DNA of 32,597 bases from Calditrichia bacterium (GTDB taxonomy: Bacteria; Calditrichota; Calditrichia; RBG-13-44-9; J075): assembly GCA_028284445.1 (NCBI GenBank), contig JANQRS010000038.1, forward strand, positions 1 to 32,597. Direction: 5' to 3'. A program made the position numbers and the translations under genes. Positions 15,266 to 21,775 of the stretch are shown piece after piece. Position 1 is the first letter of the stretch. Each line of letters starts with the position of its first letter. The notes under the pieces are model-generated. The model was given only the letters and a program-made list of their open reading frames with translations. It was not told the origin of the DNA and searched no databases.

Positions 15266-15862
15266 CTAGTACTTTATATCATCCCGCCCGACAGATTGCC
15301 CGATATGGCCAACCCGTTTGCCCATCGTATAGAATTCACCGCTGCCAACCGTCATGCCGAAGAAGGGTACGTTCTTCACGATAAGCGTTCCATCCTCATC
15401 GCAGACCCCATCTATAACGCTCGTGGCTTCCACGCTGGCCAGGAACATGGAGCGATTGGGCGGTAATGTCACCTCATCAAATACCCGGCACTCCACATGA
15501 ATGGGCGATTCAATAATTGTTGGCGCATTGACAGTGCTGGCTTTGCCCCGGGTTAATCCGGTGATCGCAAATTTGTCTGCGGATTTTTTGGAGTTCATAT
15601 CAGCGCGATCGAAGGCTGCTATCATTGAAACAACCGGCACATTCAGCACAAATTCGCCGTGCTGTCTCACCCGCTGTAAAGCAATATGCTCGTGATTGAC
15701 ACTGATGCCGATCTGCGCCGGACTGTAATTGATAACAAAACTGAAGACGACGGAAATTTCATCCGGTTCGTCTGCATGTCCGGCAACTGTCAGGAGCATC
15801 GCCGGTACCGGCGGTATAATTGCGCCGGGCGTTGCCAGTTGGCGACGAGTTTTCGTTTGCAT
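15266..15862 (-). CDS. Flavin reductase-like domain protein (flavoredoxin family)
   Basis: 198 aa, one flavin reductase-like (FMN-binding split barrel) domain. Visible features are the N-terminal PPVPAMLLTVAG strand, VVFSFVINYSPAQIGISV, NHEHIALQRVRQHGEFVLNV, and later HVECRVFDEVTLP. Members bind FMN and pass electrons to partner oxygenases or act as flavoredoxins. GGAG lies 8 bp before the ATG. Upstream is the amidohydrolase gene, separated by a diverged heptamer array. A weak GGGGC/GCCCC stem lies 5 bp beyond its stop. Confidence 0.88.
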   Translation of the reverse strand: MQTKTRRQLATPGAIIPPVPAMLLTVAGHADEPDEISVVFSFVINYSPAQIGISVNHEHIALQRVRQHGEFVLNVPVVSMIAAFDRADMNSKKSADKFAITGLTRGKASTVNAPTIIESPIHVECRVFDEVTLPPNRSMFLASVEATSVIDGVCDEDGTLIVKNVPFFGMTVGSGEFYTMGKRVGHIGQSVGRDDIKY

Positions 15863-15890
15863 GGGGTTCTCCGTGGCTTACACTTCTTCC

Positions 15891-15953
15891 TAATCTCTAA
15901 TCTCGAATCTCCATTTTTCAATCTTCATTTGTCATTTTTCATTCGTCATTTTA
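15891..15953. repeat. Diverged heptamer array reaching into the amidohydrolase 3' end
   Basis: Nine units keep exact 7-bp phase. Those near 15891 are TAATCTC-type and those near 15953 are CATTTTT/CATTCGT-type, so the word drifts along the array. The minus-strand amidohydrolase stop (15932-15934) lies inside it, and the protein's last residues (KMTNEK) are encoded by array units. Confidence 0.85.
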
Positions 15954-17182
15954 ACAACCTTTCCATCTTTCATCACGAACTGCACCTGGTACAGCACATT
16001 TGTGCTTTCCAGCGGATTTCCGGGAACAGCGATAATATCCGCAGCCTGCCCTTTGGCAATGCTTCCCCGTTCTTCGGCGATACCAAGCAGTTGAGCGGCA
16101 TTTGTGGTCATCGCCTGTAGGGTCTTCAAGGGAGAGACGCCGGCATCCCCCCAGCTTTCCAGCAGGCTCAGGGCCATCTCACCGCGATCACGATCGCCAA
16201 CTTCATATAGGGCATCACTGCCATAAACCAGCGTGACACCAATCTTATCCGCTCGCCGCAAGCGATCAATGACCGCCGGGTAGCGGCCTTCGGAACCAAA
16301 CAATTTGAGCACCCAGCGCGGAAACTCAGTGCCGACGAGCGCCACACCGCGATCGCGAGCCAATTTCAGCAGATCATCTGACATCTGAGTGCCGTGTTCA
16401 AGCGAGGCCACCCCCGCTTCGATGGCATTACGAATCCCCGGTGCGCTATGACAATGGGCAGCAACCTTTAAACCGGCAGCTGCCGCTTCATCTACGATAA
16501 ACTTCAAATCCTCGACCGAATACATATAAGGTTGTCCGTCTGCAAGCACCTTGATGACTCCGGCTCCATAATGAATGTTCTCACGAATTGCCTTGCGCAT
16601 TTCATCTCGGCTGTCGGCATGGATGTATTCCGGGATACTGGCCTCAGGGCGATCCGGCTGAAGGTGAAATTGTCCGCCATAGGGTCCAATGATGCGGCCG
16701 GCATTAATCATTGTCGGGCCTTCAACCAGCCCGTTTTCAATGGCCCGCCGCAGTTCGCTATCAGCGTAATTTCCCGCATTGCCGAGGTCACGGACGGTGG
16801 TAAATCCGCGTTGCAGCATTTCGCGAGCTTTTGCAGCGCCGGTCAATGCGCGATAAGCATCGCTGGTTTGGGTGACATATCCCATGAAGCGCTCGGTTAC
16901 CTGGCCTTGCCAGCTTTCATCAAGATCCACATCGGTGCAAAGATGCGTATGGGCATCGATCAATCCCGGCAATACATAGTGTGAGGACAAATCGATCATC
17001 GAAGCGTTTGCCGGAATTTGGATACCGCTCTCTACCTTCTGGATCCCGGCACCTTCCACAACAATAACCACGTTTTTTTCAATCTTTCCGCTGGAGGGAT
17101 CAACCAGATTTCCGGCTTTGATATATGTCTGCGAAAAAACGGCAGCTTGTAGCAGCAAAATGAACGCGATTGGTTTCATCAT
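15932..17182 (-). CDS. Exported amidohydrolase (imidazolonepropionase/prolidase-like)
   Basis: 416 aa. A signal peptide covers residues 1-18 (MMKPIAFILLLQAAVFSQ). The metal site of the amidohydrolase superfamily is complete: H78-T-H80 in GLIDAHTHL, carbamylatable K211 in GVIKVLADG, H243/H245 in AAHCHS, H263 in SLEHGTQ, and D323 in YGSDA. The subgroup with this lysine includes Xaa-Pro dipeptidases and imidazolonepropionase-like enzymes, so dipeptide or cyclic-amide hydrolysis in the periplasm is plausible. Its ATG overlaps the stop of the DUF1080 gene by one base (TGATG), giving translational coupling. Confidence 0.92.
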   Translation of the reverse strand: MMKPIAFILLLQAAVFSQTYIKAGNLVDPSSGKIEKNVVIVVEGAGIQKVESGIQIPANASMIDLSSHYVLPGLIDAHTHLCTDVDLDESWQGQVTERFMGYVTQTSDAYRALTGAAKAREMLQRGFTTVRDLGNAGNYADSELRRAIENGLVEGPTMINAGRIIGPYGGQFHLQPDRPEASIPEYIHADSRDEMRKAIRENIHYGAGVIKVLADGQPYMYSVEDLKFIVDEAAAAGLKVAAHCHSAPGIRNAIEAGVASLEHGTQMSDDLLKLARDRGVALVGTEFPRWVLKLFGSEGRYPAVIDRLRRADKIGVTLVYGSDALYEVGDRDRGEMALSLLESWGDAGVSPLKTLQAMTTNAAQLLGIAEERGSIAKGQAADIIAVPGNPLESTNVLYQVQFVMKDGKVVKMTNEK

Positions 17183-17862
17183 CAGGGTAGCTCTTTGATT
17201 TTGATATTGCGGAAATAGATCGGCGCCCCGGCATGTTTTCCCTGGAAACCGATATGGCCTTTGGTCGGCAATTCGGCAAAGGGTTTGTTAAGCCAGGAAG
17301 GAATTTCACTGCCGTCCGGATTGGTGGTGGCACTGGTCCAGAGGCTCATGTCCATCACGGTGGTCACTTCGCCATTCAAGGCTACGGTGATCATCTGATC
17401 TTTGCAGGTAATGGTGTAGCGATTCCACTCCCCGGGTTGCTTCACCATTCGTTTCGAGGGCGCCAGGTGACCAAAAATCGCCGCGCATTGCCAAGTAGGT
17501 GCGGCCTTCGCCCATTTCTCGGCATAGTCGTCCGCAATTTGCACTTCGACGGAATTGGGAATCCAATTATCCGTATCGCTGCAGTAAACAATCACGCCGC
17601 TATTTGTGCCCTCAGCGGTCTTAAATTCCAAATCCAGAATAAAATTGTCATACTCCTTTTTGGACCAGATACACTGATCTTCGCTGGCGGTCAGAATGCC
17701 GTTTTCAAAGGTCCAGATGCCTTCCGGCGCGATGGTATTGGAAAGGTCTGAAGCATACAAATCTGTCCAGCTGCTGGTATCGGGATGGACCATTTTTTTG
17801 CTGCAGTTGCTGAACAAAATGGATAGCAGGCAAAAAACCAGAGAGGCGGTAAATAGGCGCAT
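17182..17862 (-). CDS. DUF1080 (3-keto-disaccharide hydrolase-like) lipoprotein
   Basis: 226 aa from the ATG at 17862 (AGGAG 8 bp upstream; a longer frame adds 25 unrelated residues). Residues 1-20 are a lipoprotein signal with lipobox LFSNC. The rest is one concanavalin-like beta sandwich of the DUF1080 family: WTFENGILTASE, YDNFILDLEFKTAEGTNSG, NSVEVQIADDY, GEWNRYTITCKD, GHIGFQGKHAG, YFRNIKIKEL. Characterised family members hydrolyse 3-keto-glycosides; substrate here is unknown. It is translated together with the amidohydrolase. Confidence 0.9.
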   Translation of the reverse strand: MRLFTASLVFCLLSILFSNCSKKMVHPDTSSWTDLYASDLSNTIAPEGIWTFENGILTASEDQCIWSKKEYDNFILDLEFKTAEGTNSGVIVYCSDTDNWIPNSVEVQIADDYAEKWAKAAPTWQCAAIFGHLAPSKRMVKQPGEWNRYTITCKDQMITVALNGEVTTVMDMSLWTSATTNPDGSEIPSWLNKPFAELPTKGHIGFQGKHAGAPIYFRNIKIKELP

Positions 17863-17931
17863 TAAGATCTCCTGATTGATGTTTAATGAATGTGCAATGT
17901 TAGCACTTTCCGGGGAAAGATCCAACGATAG

Positions 17932-17979
17932 CCACATCCCCCTGTTTCCCCCTTCGAAGGGGGACGCAGGGGGATGTGG
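17932..17979. repeat. Long palindrome, copy 1 (TTCGAA centre)
   Basis: 48 bp: outer arms CCACATCCCCCTG and its complement, and a perfect inner palindrome CCCCCTTCGAAGGGGG, joined by TTT on one side and ACG on the other. Only one or two positions do not pair. It lies 9 bp beyond the DUF559 stop. Its central 44 bp are identical to copy 2, 470 bp away. Confidence 0.97.
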
Positions 17980-17988
17980 ACCAGAGAG

Positions 17989-18363
17989 CTATTTGGTAAG
18001 CATTCTTATTACCATTTGTACATCGTGCAAAACGTCATCCAAATTTCGAAAGACGCTTTCATTTTCGAAGCGAATAACAGAAATCCCCAGCCCAGTTAAT
18101 ATTGTATCACGCTCTGAATCTCGTGCCTTAGCATCCAAAGTGCGATGAACTTCCCCATCAAGCTCCAAAGCCAGTTTTAATTCATGGCAGTAGAAATCGA
18201 CAATGAAACGATCAATGGGGACTTGTCGATGAAACTCAACCCCGAACTTCCTCCGACGCAAAAACTTCCACAAAATTGCTTCTGCCGCCGTCGGGTTGTT
18301 TCGCAGTTCGCGTGCACGAGATTTGAGCCGCTTATCATACCAAAACATCCGATTTCTTTTCAT
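17989..18363 (-). CDS. DUF559 (Vsr-like) endonuclease-domain protein
   Basis: 124 aa from the ATG at 18363, which gives the family's usual N-terminus (MKRNRMFWYDKRLKSRAREL). Then come TAAEAILWKFLRRRKFGVEF, RQVPIDRFIVDFYC and LALELDGEVH. D56, E67 and D69 fit the PD-(D/E)XK nuclease core shared with Vsr-type mismatch endonucleases. Longer starts exist: an ATG at 18399 and a TTG at 18450 whose first codons are the palindrome itself. The gene lies between two copies of one palindrome, 9 bp and 39 bp away. Function of the family is not established. Confidence 0.9.
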   Translation of the reverse strand: MKRNRMFWYDKRLKSRARELRNNPTAAEAILWKFLRRRKFGVEFHRQVPIDRFIVDFYCHELKLALELDGEVHRTLDAKARDSERDTILTGLGISVIRFENESVFRNLDDVLHDVQMVIRMLTK

Positions 18364-18402
18364 ATTATTCTGATGATGCTCAATAACGAAAAATTCCATA
18401 CA

Positions 18403-18448
18403 GACATCCCCCTGTTTCCCCCTTCGAAGGGGGACGCAGGGGGATGTC
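18403..18448. repeat. Long palindrome, copy 2 (TTCGAA centre)
   Basis: 46 bp, with a central 44 bp identical to copy 1 and different flanking bases (G...C here, CC...GG in copy 1). It sits upstream of the DUF559 gene and directly before the BlaI promoter, in the divergent intergenic region. Confidence 0.97.
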
Positions 18449-18457
18449 AAAAATGAC

Positions 18458-18490
18458 TTGCTTTTGGATCAAACTACTAATAGATTAGTA
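18458..18490 (+). promoter_or_regulatory. Promoter and BlaI-type operator
   Basis: TTGCTT and TAGATT are separated by 17 bp. A perfect inverted repeat TACTAAT-AG-ATTAGTA (18475-18490) covers the -10 region. TACTA/TAGTA half-sites fit operators of the BlaI/MecI repressor family, so binding here would block transcription and give autoregulation. It ends 33 bp before the repressor's ATG. Confidence 0.65.
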
Positions 18491-18523
18491 ACAACTAACA
18501 CACTAGTAGAAAGTAGAGCCTTC

Positions 18524-18901
18524 ATGAAAAAACGCAATCTTGGCGATGTGGAATTAGAGATCTACAATATTGTTTGTCGCTTGCAGGAAGCATCTGTTCA
18601 GCAAGTCGTTGATGAAATCAATAAGCATCGACAAACCGCTTACACGTCAGTCATGACTATGATGAAAAGTCTGGCGGATAAGGGTTACCTCGGCTTTCGC
18701 CGCGCCGGCAAGAAATTTGTTTATTTCCCTGCCGTTCAACCGGGAGAACTGCGACAGTCTCTGCTGCAGCGGACCATTGATCGGGTATTCGATGGCTCCG
18801 CTATTGACCTGGTGCAGTCGCTGGTAAAGTCAGAAAAAATCAGCCGTGAAGACCTGGATGAGATTCGCAAGATATTGAATGAAATGGATGATGATCAATG
18901 A
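18524..18901 (+). CDS. BlaI/MecI/CopY-family repressor
   Basis: 125 aa from the ATG at 18524, which gives the family-type start MKKRNLGDVELEIYNIVC. The winged helix follows (VQQVVDEINKHRQTAYTSVM, then MKSLADKGYLGFRRAGKKF and VYFPAV). The C-terminal helices serve dimerisation. Members bind TACTA/TAGTA-like palindromes and are inactivated by proteolysis when a membrane M56 protein signals. Such a protein is encoded next, 118 bp downstream. No beta-lactamase gene is nearby. Confidence 0.92.
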   Translation: MKKRNLGDVELEIYNIVCRLQEASVQQVVDEINKHRQTAYTSVMTMMKSLADKGYLGFRRAGKKFVYFPAVQPGELRQSLLQRTIDRVFDGSAIDLVQSLVKSEKISREDLDEIRKILNEMDDDQ

Positions 18902-19019
18902 TGCATAGCGTTTTCTTTACAACTATCTATGAAATCGAGAACGGCCCGGATCTTCTAGTTTGCTAATGCACCATTTCCGGCTTGCTTAGAACCGTTTGGG
19001 ATCAGGAGGGAAATTATCA

Positions 19020-20675
19020 ATGCCAGACGTCATCACTGCGCCTTCGACATTACTTTATCTACTGCAAATAAATCTGCTCTGGTCAATCGCTTTTCTGTTG
19101 GTCTGGCTTGTTGTTCGTGACCAAAAGCCGACATTTCGCTATGCTTCGCTGCTGACCTGTCAGCTTTTGCTACCTGTCGCTACAATTCTGTCAATTCTGA
19201 TCTTCAATTTGCAAGCCGATGAGGGTAGCCATTTCGAAGTAACATATACGATTTTCCAATCGACGTATGTCCAGCAAGTCATCCCGCAAGCGGTCGCTCA
19301 CTCGGCCAACCCGATCGCTTCACTATCGCCAATTCTACTGGGTTTGATTATGGCGGGTAGTCTATTAATGATCTGGCGCGGCGCCTTGCGCCTCATGCGT
19401 TTGTATACCCTTCAGGGCAGCAGCGATCCGCAATTGACTCAGCTTCTGCTGAAATTGAAACAGCAACTTTCTATTGACCAGCGGGTCTCGCTGGTGCTCA
19501 CTCGCCTGCTTCATGTGCCATGCAGCTTTGGCTGGCTGCACAATTTCATCATCATGCCGAGCCGGCTTAAGGCTGATTTATCACAAGACGAGTTAAGAAT
19601 GATCTTTGCCCATGAACTCGTTCATATTCAACGATTCGATTTCCTCATAAATCTCCTCCAAAAGCTCACGTTAATGCTGTTTTTCTATAATCCGCTTATG
19701 TATTGGTGTGACCGGCAAATTTGCAATGACCGGGAAGCCATTTGCGATGATGCGACGCTTGCCACTGGTCTATTCAGTCGCAAATCGTATGCACAAACGC
19801 TGCTCAAGGTAAGTTTACTGGTTCAGCCATCTCTACGTTTTGAACCAGCTATACCATTTTATCGAACATCATCACAATTACGAGGGAGAATAAATATGAT
19901 TCATCAAAATCAAGCGGCGAAGATATCCAGATATCGCTACATCACTGCCATTTCTATCCTGTTTGCCTGCTTCCTTGGAATCGCTTGCTCATCCATAGAT
20001 GCGCTTGACGAACCAAATTCCCAAACCCTTAAAAACGGGCGCTACAGTGTGGAAGTAAAGGGAAATTATGTTGATGTGACCGAGAATGGAAAAACCATTC
20101 GCTACAAGCTTCCTGCTGAAGATCTGGCCACAATTCTGCAGCCGTCAACGGAAACGCTGGAAGAATTTCTCGGGGAAGGCCATTCCTGGAGCGCTCGCAG
20201 AGCAATGGAAATTTGGATGGAGTCAAAACAATTGGTCGACGATCAATTACAACGCCTGAAAACCTCAGAAAACGTAGTCGATACCAATGACCCCAAATAC
20301 GTCGCAGAGAAAGAACTTCTCGAGTCACAGTTAACAATGCTAAAACATCAGTATAATAACCTGGTGGAGCTGGAAGCTATTCAAAAAGAGCGCCTTGTTG
20401 AAGTAGGCGAAGCCTTCGGCGACGCTAAATCAGGACTGGCAAAATTTAGCTTAACGTCATCCCTTTTTGAGCGACTCAAAAGGGACAAACTGCTTCCAAT
20501 TCACACAACTAAAATGCAACTGACTCTTTATAAGGACAGCATTGTGCTAAACGGGCGATCGTTATCCGACGAGAATTTTGAGACATACCATGCCTTTATT
20601 GTCAAGGAGATCGGACCGGAAAATCTGGAATATCCATTGGAATTGGATATCATCATAGAATATGATAACAAATAA
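19020..20675 (+). CDS. BlaR1-like M56 membrane metallopeptidase with novel-looking C-terminal domain
   Basis: 551 aa from the ATG at 19020 (AGGAGGG 10 bp upstream). Transmembrane segments are seen around residues 12-32, 45-63, 100-120 and 210-225. The zinc motif HELVH is at 198-202, with the downstream NDREAICDD segment supplying a third ligand, as in M56 peptidases. A further hydrophobic segment (~305-325) leads to a large outer domain. That domain has a beta start, a coiled-coil-prone helix (~400-450) and a beta C-terminus. It is not the penicillin-binding sensor of BlaR1/MecR1, so the signal sensed is probably not a beta-lactam. Confidence 0.9.
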   Translation: MPDVITAPSTLLYLLQINLLWSIAFLLVWLVVRDQKPTFRYASLLTCQLLLPVATILSILIFNLQADEGSHFEVTYTIFQSTYVQQVIPQAVAHSANPIASLSPILLGLIMAGSLLMIWRGALRLMRLYTLQGSSDPQLTQLLLKLKQQLSIDQRVSLVLTRLLHVPCSFGWLHNFIIMPSRLKADLSQDELRMIFAHELVHIQRFDFLINLLQKLTLMLFFYNPLMYWCDRQICNDREAICDDATLATGLFSRKSYAQTLLKVSLLVQPSLRFEPAIPFYRTSSQLRGRINMIHQNQAAKISRYRYITAISILFACFLGIACSSIDALDEPNSQTLKNGRYSVEVKGNYVDVTENGKTIRYKLPAEDLATILQPSTETLEEFLGEGHSWSARRAMEIWMESKQLVDDQLQRLKTSENVVDTNDPKYVAEKELLESQLTMLKHQYNNLVELEAIQKERLVEVGEAFGDAKSGLAKFSLTSSLFERLKRDKLLPIHTTKMQLTLYKDSIVLNGRSLSDENFETYHAFIVKEIGPENLEYPLELDIIIEYDNK

Positions 20676-20922
20676 AGTTCCAGGCTGTTAATGATGTCCC
20701 GGGGCTTTGCAATCGCATTAGCCCCAATTACACCTGCGGAGTTGGGCTGTTTACAGGGCTGACATAATAAAACCTCGATGCAGTTGGATTTATCCTATCA
20801 ATCCTGTTCCTCCTGTCAAATGCAATCTTCCTGCAGCCAAAGTCACATTCTCACGCGATTTCCTTCATAAAGACCCGCCGTTTTATGCCCTCTTCAAATT
20901 TTTTTCAAATTTCTTGGATATT
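20676..20922. other. Intergenic stretch between M56 gene and TetR operators
   Basis: Part of a 341-bp gap without a supported gene. A GGGGCT/AGCCCC stem (20701-20725) with a 13-nt loop may be a weak terminator for the M56 gene. Two direct TTCAAATTT words near 20892-20912 precede the TetR operator region. Nothing else was recognised. Confidence 0.4.
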
Positions 20923-20990
20923 GTTTGAAACCTTTCGATCATTCAAACGCCTGTTTCAAACAGTCGTTTGATTCAAACACATGTTTGAAT
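20923..20990 (+). promoter_or_regulatory. Operator cluster for the TetR-family repressor
   Basis: Three overlapping inverted repeats are built from one half-site (TTCAAAC/GTTTGAA). First, GTTTGAA and TTCAAAC at 20923-20948. Second, a 29-bp near-perfect palindrome at 20943-20971 with arms TCAAACGCCTGTTT around a central C and one mismatch. Third, a perfect one at 20971-20990 (ATTCAAACA-CA-TGTTTGAAT). They end 26 bp before the repressor ATG, which suggests autoregulation of the repressor-efflux operon. Confidence 0.75.
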
Positions 20991-21016
20991 GAATTAGAAC
21001 CAAAGAAAGATCTTAT

Positions 21017-21658
21017 ATGTCCAAAACGGATACCCGCACAAAAATTCTGGACGTTGCCGAGAGGCTGATAGCAGAAAAAGGCATTGAGGCAACCTCCTTA
21101 CGATCAATCGTTGCCGAAGCGGATGTGAACCTGGCAGCAGTCAATTACCATTTCGGTTCCAAGAACGGCCTGGTGCTGGAAGTTTTCCGCCGCTATATCG
21201 GCCCGGTCAATGAGGCCCGATTGCAGCGGCTATCGGAGCTAAAAACTGAACATGAAAACAAGCCAATACCGATTCGAGAGCTGGTGAAAGCCTTCCTTCT
21301 CCCTGCGCTGGAGATGAAATTGAATTCTCCGGAGCACCAAAAGCAGGTGATGCGCCTTTTCGGACGCATTCATATCGAATCGAATGAAATCATGCATATG
21401 ATCGTTGGAGAGTTCAAGACGGTGTTTATGCAATTTGTTACCGAGATTCGCAAGACGCTGCCGCAATTGACATTAACGGAAGCCGGTCATCGCGTGCGGC
21501 TGATGGTCGGCACGATGAGCGCCATTATGATGGGATTTCCTCATCTTGAACAGCAGGAAGTCCCCTTTATGCAGGCACTCAGTCATCAGGAAGTTATCGA
21601 ACTGGCCATAAATTTTGTTACCGCCGGAATGAAGAGTAAGCCGGTGAATAAAGGATAA
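21017..21658 (+). CDS. TetR/AcrR-family repressor of the efflux operon
   Basis: 213 aa. The N-terminal TetR helix-turn-helix is clear (TKILDVAERLIAEKGIEATS, then LRSIVAEADVNLAAVNYHFG and SKNGLVLEVF). The helical C-terminal ligand and dimer domain covers ~85-205. It lies 117 bp upstream of the TolC-like gene on the same strand, directly after a cluster of palindromes with one half-site. It is therefore predicted to repress itself and the RND pump until a ligand binds; the ligand is unknown. The ribosome site is weak (AAAGA). Confidence 0.92.
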   Translation: MSKTDTRTKILDVAERLIAEKGIEATSLRSIVAEADVNLAAVNYHFGSKNGLVLEVFRRYIGPVNEARLQRLSELKTEHENKPIPIRELVKAFLLPALEMKLNSPEHQKQVMRLFGRIHIESNEIMHMIVGEFKTVFMQFVTEIRKTLPQLTLTEAGHRVRLMVGTMSAIMMGFPHLEQQEVPFMQALSHQEVIELAINFVTAGMKSKPVNKG

Positions 21659-21667
21659 AAGGTGGTG

Positions 21668-21717
21668 GTTATCTCCCCCCTCTATCTCCTCCCGGGGGGA
21701 GATAGAGGGGGGATAAC
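21668..21717. repeat. Long palindrome in the leader of the efflux genes (CCCGGG centre)
   Basis: About 50 bp, with arms of 24 paired bases around CCC/GGG, one G-T pair and a 2-nt bulge near the outer end. The C-rich then G-rich design resembles the two palindromes beside the DUF559 gene, but the sequence is different (TCTATCTC arms). It lies between the TetR gene and the TolC-like gene. It could be a mobile palindromic repeat or attenuate transcription of the pump. Confidence 0.9.
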
Positions 21718-21775
21718 TCAGACTCTGAACACACAACCAAGAACAGTCAACAAACAACATAAACTGGAGTAAGAC

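Larger units (their letters stand above)
17932..18448. other. Palindrome-bounded DUF559 unit (candidate mobile unit)
   Basis: A single nuclease-like gene lies between two identical 44-bp palindromic cores and little else. The unit fills the region between the DUF1080 lipoprotein start and the BlaI promoter. No target-site duplication is obvious (flanks differ directly outside the cores), so mobility is inferred only from the architecture. Confidence 0.4.

Noticed and set aside
17932..17979. The palindrome as a plain terminator of the DUF559 gene
   Set aside because: It has no T run, and the identical copy lies upstream of the same gene, so termination is not the simplest reading.
18364..18450. 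N-terminal extension of the DUF559 protein from TTG 18450
   Set aside because: The first 17 codons are the palindrome itself, and family members start at the MKRN-type N-terminus; kept only as a note.
19020..20675. True BlaR1/MecR1 beta-lactam sensor
   Set aside because: The outer domain lacks the penicillin-binding motifs (SxxK, SxN, KTG in order) and no beta-lactamase gene is adjacent.
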